Assembly (NCBI RefSeq): GCF_002797675.1
Contig: NZ_PGEX01000001.1
Coordinates: 2,232,001-2,296,000, forward strand
Length of the DNA stretch: 64,000 nucleotides
Source: Hallerella succinigenes
GTDB lineage: Bacteria; Fibrobacterota; Fibrobacteria; Fibrobacterales; Fibrobacteraceae
Reading direction: 5' to 3'
The translations under genes and the position numbers were made by a program. Positions 43,119 to 51,497 of the stretch are shown in pieces. Position 1 is the first letter of the stretch, and the number at the start of each line of letters is the position of its first letter. The notes beneath the pieces are model-generated. The model saw only the letters and a program-made list of their open reading frames with translations. It was not told the origin of the DNA and ran no database searches.

Positions 43119-44117
43119 GTGTCTGTTTGGTTCCGTGGTTTGGCTAAAGTTTTCCCCATTTGCGCGATTTTCGCGTCCGTTGTGCTTGCGAATACGGATC
43201 CTTCGGCCATGGAAGCGTCTGCACCCGATACCTCGTTTCGAGTCAAAATGGAACATTCCCTGATGTTCATTGGGACGATCTTGCCGCACCGTTCGCTCCG
43301 AAATTCGGAATCGTTGCATGATTGGCCGTTTTTTGCCTTTGCGTCTCCGCTCGGGTGGAATTCGAGCCTGAAAATGGAAAAGGATGTAGGAAGCCTTGTA
43401 ACAGTAAAAGGGATGACCGGATTGGGATTGACTCTGTTCGGTGTAGGGCTCCGTGCCGATGCGACGGTCGCCCTTTTGCGCCTGCTTGAACTCGGCGTGG
43501 AGGGAAGCGTCGGTTCTGCGGTCAATTTTGGATCCTACGCGACCTTTATGGGGGTATATGACCCGGATAAACAGGAGTTTTCTCCGGATCTGTTTTTAAC
43601 GGAATTTTCGTATGGAGTCAAGTATCATGCCGGAATGACGCTCCCGCTCATGCTTGTGCTCCCGAAATCGGAATGGACGAGAATTTTACTCCGCCCGACT
43701 GCAGAACTCACGTATTCTGCCTATACGGGTGCAGAAGATGGGGAAGTCTGGAAAGCGGGGAGCGGGAACTATGTGAACGGCTACCATTACCGTTGGGGTG
43801 GAACCTTGATGTATATGCTTCCGTTTAAGCATGTGCCGATGGCGATGTTTGCCGCAAACGTCAGCGGATTTTTGCACGAATCGGATTTTGATGCGGTATA
43901 CAAGCCTTATGATCCCACGTTCAAAACCATAACGTTGACCCCGATGTTATCGATCAAATTCGACGATAAGTGGGGCGGCATGCTCATGGGGAATTTTTCT
44001 AGGGACCGCAAGTATCGGCATTACCACTTTGAAACCGGAACGGAACTTTCGCAGGAACGCATCGGTACGGAATGGGGCCTTAAGGCGGTCATGATGACTT
44101 TAAGTCGCAAATTTTAA
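43119..44117 (+). CDS. Secreted, probably outer-membrane beta-barrel protein
   Basis: About 332 residues if started at the GTG at 43119, which begins a plausible signal peptide (core FPICAIFASVVLA). Upstream TTG starts give a poor N-terminus. The rest alternates polar and nonpolar strands and ends in Phe (TLSRKF), as outer-membrane barrels do. No family recognised. Confidence 0.6.
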   Translation: MSVWFRGLAKVFPICAIFASVVLANTDPSAMEASAPDTSFRVKMEHSLMFIGTILPHRSLRNSESLHDWPFFAFASPLGWNSSLKMEKDVGSLVTVKGMTGLGLTLFGVGLRADATVALLRLLELGVEGSVGSAVNFGSYATFMGVYDPDKQEFSPDLFLTEFSYGVKYHAGMTLPLMLVLPKSEWTRILLRPTAELTYSAYTGAEDGEVWKAGSGNYVNGYHYRWGGTLMYMLPFKHVPMAMFAANVSGFLHESDFDAVYKPYDPTFKTITLTPMLSIKFDDKWGGMLMGNFSRDRKYRHYHFETGTELSQERIGTEWGLKAVMMTLSRKF

Positions 44118-44206
44118 CGAAAATCGCGTGTAACCATAAATTTGGTTTAAGAATCGGGTGCAAAAAACTAGTTTATACGCGGTTCATTATAGTTTAAGAG
44201 GATTTT

Positions 44207-45172
44207 ATGCGCAAAGCCCTTTTCGCTCTTTCTGCCCTGTCGCTTGCCGCCGCTTTGGTTAGTTGTGGTGAATCTTCGACTTCTGCTTCGGAAGACCCGA
44301 TTTCAAGTTCTAGCGAAGCAATCGGAACGGTTTCGAGCGGATCGGAAGTTTTGCTTTCGAGCGCGGCAACCGAGATTACTTCCAGTGCTTCGACCGAAGT
44401 TTCGAGCGCATCGGTGGAATCCTCCGCTTCGACTTCGACGCCTCTTGCAGTTAGCCCGGATGAAGACGGCTTTTACGCAATCGCGGATATTTACAAGGCG
44501 GCTCCTGCAACGAGCAAGATAGCCTTTATCATTCGCCATGCGGAACGTGAAGATAGCCTGGGACAGCTTTCCAATTTGACGGAAGTCGGCGTAGAACAGG
44601 CGAAGGCTTTGGGCGCAACGCTTGCAAGCGAAGAAACCTTCTATTACGGATCCACGGACTATGTGCGCACCCGTGCAACGGCTGAGTACATCGCAGAAGG
44701 CCGTGGGGAAGTCGCGACGGTCGATACCCTCGATGAAATTTTGGACGGAAACTACTTTATCGCGGTTCCGTCGGATTCTTTTGATGCGTATACGAGCACC
44801 CATGGCGGCAGCTGGACTTTCATTTCGAGATGGGCGTACAACGATACCGTTGCGAACCCGACGGTGAACGCGAATTTGAAACAGGCTTATGCGACCTATT
44901 TCTACGATCTTTTTGAACGCAAGGACCAGTTCGTTTCGGAAAATATTGTAGCAAACATTCCGAACTGGAAGCGAGTCAGCTTCCTCATTACGCACGACGT
45001 TCTGGTGGCCTCGCTGATTATTGCCGTTTCGAACCGCACGATCGATTTGCAGTTTTTCGCTTCTCGCCGCTGGGCAAATTACCTTTCGGGAATTGCCGTT
45101 GTGGTGGATGAAGAAGGCGGCGTGTTGGTTTACCCGGTACGCGGTGCCGACGTCGGTTACATGTATCCGTAG
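44207..45172 (+). CDS. Histidine-phosphatase-family lipoprotein
   Basis: 321 residues: lipobox LVSC (Cys at 20), a Ser-rich linker (21-85) as in many Fibrobacter surface lipoproteins, then a phosphoglycerate-mutase-like domain with the catalytic FIIRHAERED (about 107-116), LTEVGVEQAKALG and a late ITHD. Probably a secreted phosphatase; substrate unknown. RBS AGAGGA; a terminator follows. Confidence 0.85.
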   Translation: MRKALFALSALSLAAALVSCGESSTSASEDPISSSSEAIGTVSSGSEVLLSSAATEITSSASTEVSSASVESSASTSTPLAVSPDEDGFYAIADIYKAAPATSKIAFIIRHAEREDSLGQLSNLTEVGVEQAKALGATLASEETFYYGSTDYVRTRATAEYIAEGRGEVATVDTLDEILDGNYFIAVPSDSFDAYTSTHGGSWTFISRWAYNDTVANPTVNANLKQAYATYFYDLFERKDQFVSENIVANIPNWKRVSFLITHDVLVASLIIAVSNRTIDLQFFASRRWANYLSGIAVVVDEEGGVLVYPVRGADVGYMYP

Positions 45173-45184
45173 AATGTTATATGG

Positions 45185-45213
45185 ATGGGCATGAAAACGA
45201 TTGCCCATTTTTT
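45185..45213 (+). terminator. Terminator after the histidine-phosphatase gene
   Basis: A 7-bp stem (45185-45191 with 45202-45208) followed by six T. Confidence 0.8.
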
Positions 45214-45245
45214 AGCCGCTTTAGACTTTTTCTTTGGGGAAAATC

Positions 45246-45334
45246 TTTGGACTCGAAGCGGGACTTTTGGCCGGTGTGATTCTTGTGGGGACATGCCCGG
45301 GAGGAACTTCGAGCAATGTCATCACCTACATGAG
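45246..45334 (+). pseudogene. Fragment of a bile acid:sodium symporter family (BASS) transporter
   Basis: About 30 codons match the core of BASS transporters: LAGVILVGTCPGGTSSNVITYM, with the conserved CPGGTxSNV. Both sides are unrelated, and the frame ends soon, so this is a remnant of a ~300-residue gene. It shows a past deletion here. Confidence 0.7.
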
Positions 45335-45752
45335 TTGTAAATGCTATTACAAAACTAAAAAATCTGAAAGCAATTCACAACTCTTTTCTCTTAAGCTAAC
45401 GACATTTCCTCCAAGTTATTGTATATTCCTAATAGTTATCGCAGTTAATCCCGCTGACAGCGTATTCGATTCGGGCGGGAAGTTGAACTATCTGCTTGAA
45501 GTCGTCACCCTTTGCGAACTTGACACGTCGCAAATCGAGACAGTTGCCCTGTGGGGAACCGGCCCCGTGGCTATCAACGTAGAGCACCGTCTGCAAACGC
45601 AGACGTAAAACCTTGTCGCAACAGGTTTGCAAACGACCAATATCCATTGTGGAAAAAGGTTGTTGGTGCTCTGCCAATGCTTATGGTGATTTGCAAACTA
45701 TAACTATAACCTCAGCACAGGAGATTTCCGCGTAGTCGGAAAGCAACTTTAT
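45335..45752. other. Gene-poor stretch before the Rpn nuclease gene
   Basis: No convincing gene. An 82-codon minus-strand frame (45429-45677) has coding-like composition (for example YVDSHGAGSPQGNCLDLRRV) and may be the remnant of a gene; it has no recognised family and no ribosome-binding site. Confidence 0.35.
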
Positions 45753-46772
45753 ATGAATCGTACACAACACGAAGCATTGCTTGAAGCGATGAAAATGGAT
45801 GCCAAAAACCTTGTAAAATATCGAAAGATTTACAAGTATGCCTATCTTCTCTGTGACAGTGTTTTTAAAATCGTCTTTGCAGAAGAAAAAGGTCATTCCC
45901 TTTTGATTTCTCTTGTCAATGCGATGCTTGATTTGCACGGAGATTCGGCGATTAAGAGTATATCTCTTGAAATGCAGGAATACCCAGGAATTTTCAACAA
46001 GAAAAATTGCATCCTGGACATCATTGGCACGACCAATGCCGGGGAGAAGGTTTTGGTCGAAGTTCAGCAGCAAGGCGATAAATATTTTCGCGATCGCGTT
46101 GAGTATTATATTTCACGGGTGATCGAAAATCAGGTCCACAAGAATGAAAAGTATGAACTTCCGCAAATTTACTTCATCGGCCTTTTGGATTTTGAAATGT
46201 TCCCCGAAGAGCCCGCGGAATACATTCATCATGTAGATGAAATGTGCCATGGCAAGAAATTTTTCCCGAAAATTCAAAAAGTTTTCGTCGAAATCGAAAA
46301 ATTCTTTGAACTTGAAAATGCGGGAACCTCCAAGGATGATGATTCCGAAGCGGCCCAGTGGCTTCGCGCTATCAAGGCGATAGTCAAGGAAGAACCGGTA
46401 CCCCAAAAGATTCTGTCCAACGAAACTTTTCAACAGTTGATTAGTTCTGTAGAATTGAGTAATTTTGAAGAAGAACTTTTCAACCTTGAGGTAAAGAACA
46501 TGACGGATCTGAAGGCTCAGCACGAAATCGGCTTCGCAGAAGGCAAAGAACAAGGCTTTGCGGAGGGCATGACGGAAGGCTTTGCAGAAGGTAAGACAGA
46601 AGGCTTTGCAGAAGGTAAGACGGAAGGCTTTGCGGAAGGTGAAAAGGCTGAAAGGGCTAGAGCCGAAAAAGAAAAACGTGAGTTGGCTAAAGGCTTGCGA
46701 GAGGATGGCGTCCCGATGGAGATTATTGCTCGCAGGACAGGTCTTCCGATGGATGAAATCGAAAAGCTCTAA
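45753..46772 (+). CDS. Rpn/PD-(D/E)XK nuclease family protein (transposase-like)
   Basis: 339 residues. N-terminal YKYAYLLCDSVFKIVFA and the PD-(D/E)XK core ILDIIGTTNAGEKVLVEVQQQ-type (Asp then EVQ, about 90-112) match the Rpn/TIGR01784 family of DNase-like proteins that promote recombination. From about residue 255 there is a repeat of GFAEGKTE (5-6 units), coded by 24-bp tandem repeats at about 46534-46640, then a charged helix. Probably a mobile-element relic or defence gene. Confidence 0.85.
   Translation: MNRTQHEALLEAMKMDAKNLVKYRKIYKYAYLLCDSVFKIVFAEEKGHSLLISLVNAMLDLHGDSAIKSISLEMQEYPGIFNKKNCILDIIGTTNAGEKVLVEVQQQGDKYFRDRVEYYISRVIENQVHKNEKYELPQIYFIGLLDFEMFPEEPAEYIHHVDEMCHGKKFFPKIQKVFVEIEKFFELENAGTSKDDDSEAAQWLRAIKAIVKEEPVPQKILSNETFQQLISSVELSNFEEELFNLEVKNMTDLKAQHEIGFAEGKEQGFAEGMTEGFAEGKTEGFAEGKTEGFAEGEKAERARAEKEKRELAKGLREDGVPMEIIARRTGLPMDEIEKL
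46534..46640 (+). repeat. 24-bp coding tandem repeats in the Rpn gene
   Basis: Near-perfect 24-bp units code GFAEGKTE-like octapeptides. The array may change length by slippage without loss of frame. Confidence 0.8.
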
Positions 46773-46785
46773 TTGCGGGAAAGCC

Positions 46786-46872
46786 TTACATTGCCATCAT
46801 CATAGCGCCTGCGGTGATAATGGCGATGTTTGCGAGCAGCAGATCCCATTCGGCAATCAATTTTTTGAACAT
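46786..46872 (-). CDS. 28-residue membrane peptide
   Basis: A small frame with ATG at 46872, preceded by AAAGGAGATTCTTT, a good ribosome-binding site. The product starts MFKKLIAEWDLLLAN and continues as a hydrophobic helix rich in Ile, Ala and Met; it should sit in the membrane. A TTGACA lies about 40 bp upstream (near 46917-46922 on the minus strand). Could be a toxin-like or accessory peptide; no homologue known to me. Confidence 0.5.
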   Translation of the reverse strand: MFKKLIAEWDLLLANIAIITAGAMMMAM

Positions 46873-47079
46873 AAAGAATCTCCTTTGTTTGCAATGACAA
46901 GTTAGATTCTTTGTTTGTCAAAATTTGTCGTTTTGTGCGGTCGGTGAACGTAAAAAAGCCACTCTTGCGAGAGACCTTTTTGGAAAGGGTTGCGGAATAT
47001 GCCCGAAATGGGGAAGTCGCGACTATTCCTCACGTTTTTTTGCGATTTTGTTTTATATTCGTTTGAAAATAAAGGATAT

Positions 47080-47289
47080 ATGATGCGTAAGGTTCTTCTT
47101 GCAGTTTGTGCCGTCGGCTTTTTGTTTGCATGCTCCGATCCGGAAGCGGAAATGGCGATTTTCCAAAAGCAACAGGAAGTGGCAGGGCTTGAGTCCCAGA
47201 TTGAAAAGACAAAGTCCATGCTGGACAGCTTAAAGGCGAAAGACGCTAAGCTTCGGCAGGAACTGGATACTTTGGACATGGTCCGCTAA
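47080..47289 (+). CDS. Small lipoprotein with coiled coil
   Basis: About 69 residues from the ATG at 47080 or 47083, with AAAGGA upstream. Lipobox FLFAC with Cys near 18, then an all-helical coiled coil (about 24-66). First gene of a four-gene operon; the next gene starts at its last base. Confidence 0.7.
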   Translation: MMRKVLLAVCAVGFLFACSDPEAEMAIFQKQQEVAGLESQIEKTKSMLDSLKAKDAKLRQELDTLDMVR

Positions 47290-47948
47290 TGAAAGTCCTT
47301 TGCACCTTTGTCGGTGCGCCGTTGCTTTTGCTTTTGGCGTTCGCTTTTGGAGATTCTCTTTGGCAAGGCTATGGCGCGTTTGTAGAAAACTGGAAGATTT
47401 TCCAGTTTGAATTCTACGGCGTGGTTGCGTATTTTGCTTTGCGCGTGGTTCTCTTTGCTTTTCGGCGCAATCTGGAGTTTGCCGAGACCTTTTGCCACGA
47501 GCTGAACCATACGGTTTTTGCCGTTCTTTCGTTTCATAAGGTGGAATCCTTTTTTGCGCATGCGGATGAGGGCGGGCAGGTGACTTTTTACGGGAACACG
47601 AATCCGGTGATTTCGCTTGCGCCGTACACGTTTCCGCTCTTTGCCTTTGTGATGGCGTGGATTTCCTTGATTCTGATTCCCGAGGCGCGGATCGTGGCGC
47701 AGGGACTTGTCGGTTTCTTTTTGATGTTCCACCTGGTGAGCGTGTTTCATGAGGCGCGTCCGCGGCAGACGGATTTGAAGGAATTCGGTTACGCGTTTTC
47801 GTATGCGGCGATCCTGTTTGCGAATCTGTTTTGGGTGCCGGTCGTTGCTTGGCTTTCGGCGGGCGGCGTTTCTTTGGCTTGGGCGTGGGCAAAGTCGGGT
47901 TTTGAAGTCGCCTGGAACTGGGGAACTTATCTTTGGAGTTTTGTATGA
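47289..47948 (+). CDS. M50-like membrane metallopeptidase
   Basis: A 219-residue membrane protein with about five helices and the zinc motif HELNH (about 70-74) in FCHELNHTVFAVLSF, as in M50B-like peptidases. Substrate unknown. Overlaps mtaD by 4 bp (ATGA). Confidence 0.75.
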   Translation: MKVLCTFVGAPLLLLLAFAFGDSLWQGYGAFVENWKIFQFEFYGVVAYFALRVVLFAFRRNLEFAETFCHELNHTVFAVLSFHKVESFFAHADEGGQVTFYGNTNPVISLAPYTFPLFAFVMAWISLILIPEARIVAQGLVGFFLMFHLVSVFHEARPRQTDLKEFGYAFSYAAILFANLFWVPVVAWLSAGGVSLAWAWAKSGFEVAWNWGTYLWSFV

Positions 47949-49204
47949 GTCAGTTGTTGCTGAAATCGGTGTGGTTGGAAAATGAACGTCGGGATATCCG
48001 GATTGCGGATGGTGTTTTTAAAACGATCGCTCCTGCAGGAACTTTGACTGCGGATGTTCCGAATGTTTATGAATTGGACTGCCGTCACATGGCGATTGTT
48101 CCGGCGTTTTACAATACGCATACGCATGCGGCGATGACTTTTATTCGGGGCCTCGCAGACGATGTACCGTTAAAGGTGTGGCTCGAAAAGCATATTTGGC
48201 CACGCGAGGCGAAGCTTTCTGCCGATGACGTTTATGTGGCTTCGAAGTATGCGATTCTTGAAATGATCCGTTCGGGGACCGTCTTTTTTGCGGACATGTA
48301 CTGGCACAGGACGCAGACGATTCGGGCCGCGGAAGAGATGGGCGTTCGCGCTTCGATCGGCGTTACCTTTGCCGATGTGCTGAAGCCCGATACGAGCGAA
48401 AATGTGCAGTTCCTTGCCGAGAATGTTTCGAAGTATCAGAACCGCATTCGTTTGGCGGTGGCGCCGCACGCGATTTACACGAATACGGCTCGGAGCTTGA
48501 AGATGTGCGCGGAATGTTCCGAAAAATATCGGATCCCGTTGCACGTGCATTTGGCGGAAACGCGCGGCGAAGAAAAGGGAAGCGTTGATTCAACGGAAGG
48601 AAGATCTCCCGTGGAATATCTGGATTCCTTGGGGCTGCTTTCGAACCGCACGGTGGCCGCTCACGTGGTGTACGTTTCCGAAAAGGATTTGGATATTTTG
48701 ACAGAACGCGGCGTGACCGTAGCGCACAATCCCTGTTCGAACATGAAGCTTGCAAGCGGAACGTTCAATGCAAAGCCTTTTGTGGACCGTGGCATTCGAC
48801 TTTCGCTCGGCACGGACGGCGCATCTTCGAACAACAATCTCGACATGCGTGAAGAAATGAAGTTCGCATCGCTGCTCGCGAAAATGACTTCGGGCGATTC
48901 GACGCTCCTTTCTGCAAAAGAAACGCTAAAGATTGCGACACAGAACGGTGCCGAAGCTTTTGGATTCCACGCTGGGAAAATCGAAGAAGGCTGGCTTGCC
49001 GATGCTTTACTGCTCAATTTAAAGGCTCCGTGCTTTGCCGTGGGCGACGTGATTTCGAACTGGGTGTATGCGGCGAATTCCTCGGTGATCGATACGGTCA
49101 TTTGTGACGGAAACATTTTGATGCAGCACCGCGTAATTCCTTTTGCAGACGATATCGAAAAGGAATTTAGGGAGCGATTTAACGAGTCCCGCTGGAGGCT
49201 ATAA
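47945..49204 (+). CDS. mtaD: 5-methylthioadenosine/S-adenosylhomocysteine deaminase-like amidohydrolase
   Basis: 419 residues from the ATG at 47945. Metal motif NTHTHAAMTFIRGLADDVPL (about 58-77), HVHLAETRGE, and SLGTDGASSNNNLDM are typical of MtaD/TrzA amidohydrolases. It deaminates MTA or SAH to inosine forms. The exact substrate is not proven by sequence. Confidence 0.85.
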   Translation: MSQLLLKSVWLENERRDIRIADGVFKTIAPAGTLTADVPNVYELDCRHMAIVPAFYNTHTHAAMTFIRGLADDVPLKVWLEKHIWPREAKLSADDVYVASKYAILEMIRSGTVFFADMYWHRTQTIRAAEEMGVRASIGVTFADVLKPDTSENVQFLAENVSKYQNRIRLAVAPHAIYTNTARSLKMCAECSEKYRIPLHVHLAETRGEEKGSVDSTEGRSPVEYLDSLGLLSNRTVAAHVVYVSEKDLDILTERGVTVAHNPCSNMKLASGTFNAKPFVDRGIRLSLGTDGASSNNNLDMREEMKFASLLAKMTSGDSTLLSAKETLKIATQNGAEAFGFHAGKIEEGWLADALLLNLKAPCFAVGDVISNWVYAANSSVIDTVICDGNILMQHRVIPFADDIEKEFRERFNESRWRL

Positions 49205-49207
49205 GCG

Positions 49208-49600
49208 ATGTGGAACTTTATCAAGTACAATCTGATCGGTGTGGTGAATACGCTCATCACGCTCATGGTGGTTTGGGTTTTGTACGAGCTTTTGCACTGG
49301 AATCTGGAGCTTTCGAACTTTTTAGGCTTTGTCGCGGGCGGCGTGAATTCTTACATCATGAATCGCCGTTTGAATTTTAAGAGCCATAACAAGAAACGTT
49401 CGGAAGTGATGCGCTTTGTAATCGTGTTCCTTTGCGCTTACCTGGTGAACCTGTTCGTGCTGGAGTCTTTGAAAGACGCTCTTCCGTCGGCAGGGGATTT
49501 TTTAAGCGCGGGCTATTTGGCGAACATTCTTGCGAACGTCGCCTATGTAGTCGTGAGCTTTGCCCTGTATCGTTACTTTGTTTTTCGAAAAAGGAATTAG
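49208..49600 (+). CDS. GtrA-family membrane protein
   Basis: 130 residues, four membrane helices; FIKYNLIGVVNTLITL and GYVVVSFALYRYFVFRK-like end are typical of GtrA, flippase-like proteins for undecaprenyl-phosphate sugars. Four bases after mtaD; last gene of its operon. Confidence 0.85.
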   Translation: MWNFIKYNLIGVVNTLITLMVVWVLYELLHWNLELSNFLGFVAGGVNSYIMNRRLNFKSHNKKRSEVMRFVIVFLCAYLVNLFVLESLKDALPSAGDFLSAGYLANILANVAYVVVSFALYRYFVFRKRN

Positions 49601-49603
49601 GAA

Positions 49604-50839
49604 TTAAAGGGCGAAGATGCGGTTTACGCGCAAGAGCCCTTCGACGAGCCTGTCGATTTCCCACTTTTGCGTGTAGGCGCCAAAGCTTGCGCGGATTGTT
49701 GCCGGAACGTTAAAACGTTTCATTACCGGTTGAGCGCAGTGATGCCCGCTGCGAACGGCGATGCCGTCTTCGTCTAAAAGCGTCGCTGCATCGTGCGGGT
49801 GGGCGGAATCCAGGGTGAAACTGAGCAGGGAACCGCGGTGCTTGGGTGCGCCTAAAATGTGCAATCCCGGAACTTCGCGAAGTTTTTCTTCCGCATATTT
49901 CAAAATTTCTTGTTCGTGCTGGTATATCGCTTCAATTCCGACCTGGTTTAACCAGTCGATGGCGGCTCCAAGGCCAATGACTTCGGCGATAGGAGGCGTT
50001 CCTGCCTCGAAACGGTCTGGCGGAAGGGCGAAGGTTGTTTTTTCGAACGTGACTTGGTCGATCATTTCGCCACCACCTTCGAGAGGCGGCATGCTTTCTA
50101 AAATTTCATATTTGCCGTAAAGAACGCCGATGCCCGTGGGACCGTACATTTTGTGGCCAGAAAAGGCTAAGAAATCGCAGTCCAGGTCCTGAACATCGAT
50201 CTTGACATGAGGAGCGCTTTGGGCTGCGTCGACGAGAACCTTGATCGACGGGTCAATCTGACGGATGGTCCGGATGATTTCCTTGACCGGATTTTCCGTT
50301 CCGATGGTGTTGCTGATGTGCGCAAAGGCGACGATTTTTGTCTTGCCCGGAATGACAAGCTCGGGGATCTTTTCAAGGATCAAGTCTCCATTGTCGGCAA
50401 CGGGGATTACCTTGATTTTGGCTCCGCGTTCTTCGGCAATGAGCTGCCACGATACGATGTTTGCGTGATGTTCCAGGGCGCTGATGACGATTTCGTCATC
50501 GGCTTTTAAGTACTTCCGTCCATAACTCCAAGCGGCTAGGTTGATGCTCGCCGTTGTGCCGCGGGTGAAAACGATTTCGCTTTCGCGTTTGGCGTTAATG
50601 AACTGGGCGGCTTTTTTCCGAGCGGATTCGTAGGCGTCCGTCGTTTGGGCGGCCATCGAGTAGACTCCGCGTTTGATCGAACTGTAATGCTTGCGATAGA
50701 AATTGTCCATCGCGTTGATGACGAATTCGGGCTTTTGGGTCGTCGCAGTGCTGTCGAGGAACGCGAAAGGCTTCGGATCCTTATCGTGGAGTGCGAGAAC
50801 TGGGAATTGATTGCGGATTTTTTCTACATCGTAGTTCAT
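49604..50839 (-). CDS. sufS: Cysteine desulfurase SufS
   Basis: 411 residues, PLP-dependent class V fold. The PLP Lys is in FSGHKMYGPTGIGVLYG (about 224-240) and the active Cys in VRSGHHCAQP (about 359-368). ALEHHANIVSWQ is typical of group II desulfurases. It supplies sulfur for Fe-S clusters. Other suf genes are not nearby. Confidence 0.95.
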   Translation of the reverse strand: MNYDVEKIRNQFPVLALHDKDPKPFAFLDSTATTQKPEFVINAMDNFYRKHYSSIKRGVYSMAAQTTDAYESARKKAAQFINAKRESEIVFTRGTTASINLAAWSYGRKYLKADDEIVISALEHHANIVSWQLIAEERGAKIKVIPVADNGDLILEKIPELVIPGKTKIVAFAHISNTIGTENPVKEIIRTIRQIDPSIKVLVDAAQSAPHVKIDVQDLDCDFLAFSGHKMYGPTGIGVLYGKYEILESMPPLEGGGEMIDQVTFEKTTFALPPDRFEAGTPPIAEVIGLGAAIDWLNQVGIEAIYQHEQEILKYAEEKLREVPGLHILGAPKHRGSLLSFTLDSAHPHDAATLLDEDGIAVRSGHHCAQPVMKRFNVPATIRASFGAYTQKWEIDRLVEGLLRVNRIFAL

Positions 50840-50899
50840 TGCCGTAGAAAATAAAAAAATAACAAGTGAAATAATAGGGATTTTTTTAATTTTTCGCGC

Positions 50900-51487
50900 A
50901 TGAATTTTCTAGAAGCAAAGATCCTTGCCGATGGCGTTGTCAAGCCCGGCAACGTTTTGAAAGTTGACAGTTTCTTGAATCATCAAATCGATATTCGACT
51001 GATGAAAAAAATCGGTGAAGAAATCAAGCGCCGGTTTTCGGATGTGGAATTCAATAAGGTTTTGACGATCGAATCGAGCGGAATCGCAATTGCCTCCGCT
51101 GTCGCCTATGTGAACGAAATCCCGGTGGTCTTTGCAAAAAAAGGTCAGACGGTGAACAGCACCGATGACAAGTATGTGGCAAAGGCTTATTCCTTTACGC
51201 ATAAAAAGTATAACGAAATCTTTGTTTCGAAGCCTTATGTAAAGCCCACGGATAAGATTTTGATCGTGGACGATTTTTTGGCGGATGGCGAAGCGAGTGC
51301 CGCCTTGATCGATCTTGTCAAGCAGGCTCATGCTGAACTGGTGGGCGTGGGAATTGCCATCGAAAAGGGAATGCAGCCGGGCGGTGCAAAGCTCCGGGCG
51401 GCAGGCGTTCGACTCGAATCCTTGGCCATTGTCGAAAGTATGGATGCGGAAAGCGGCTTTATCCAGTTCCGTGAACAGGAATCTTAA
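50900..51487 (+). CDS. xpt: Xanthine phosphoribosyltransferase
   Basis: 195 residues; the PRPP loop LIVDDFLADGEA (about 124-135), FAKKGQ and the AIEKGMQPGG motif fit Xpt. It makes XMP from xanthine for salvage. Starts 60 bp from the divergent sufS; no purine riboswitch fits in this gap. In an operon with the next permease. Confidence 0.95.
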   Translation: MNFLEAKILADGVVKPGNVLKVDSFLNHQIDIRLMKKIGEEIKRRFSDVEFNKVLTIESSGIAIASAVAYVNEIPVVFAKKGQTVNSTDDKYVAKAYSFTHKKYNEIFVSKPYVKPTDKILIVDDFLADGEASAALIDLVKQAHAELVGVGIAIEKGMQPGGAKLRAAGVRLESLAIVESMDAESGFIQFREQES

Positions 51488-51497
51488 TTTCTAAAAA

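Noticed and set aside
46534-46640. Possible CRISPR-like repeats
   Set aside because: The 24-bp units are adjacent with no spacers and code a regular octapeptide inside a gene.
50840-50899. Purine riboswitch before xpt
   Set aside because: The 60-bp gap is AT-rich with no aptamer stems or conserved loops.
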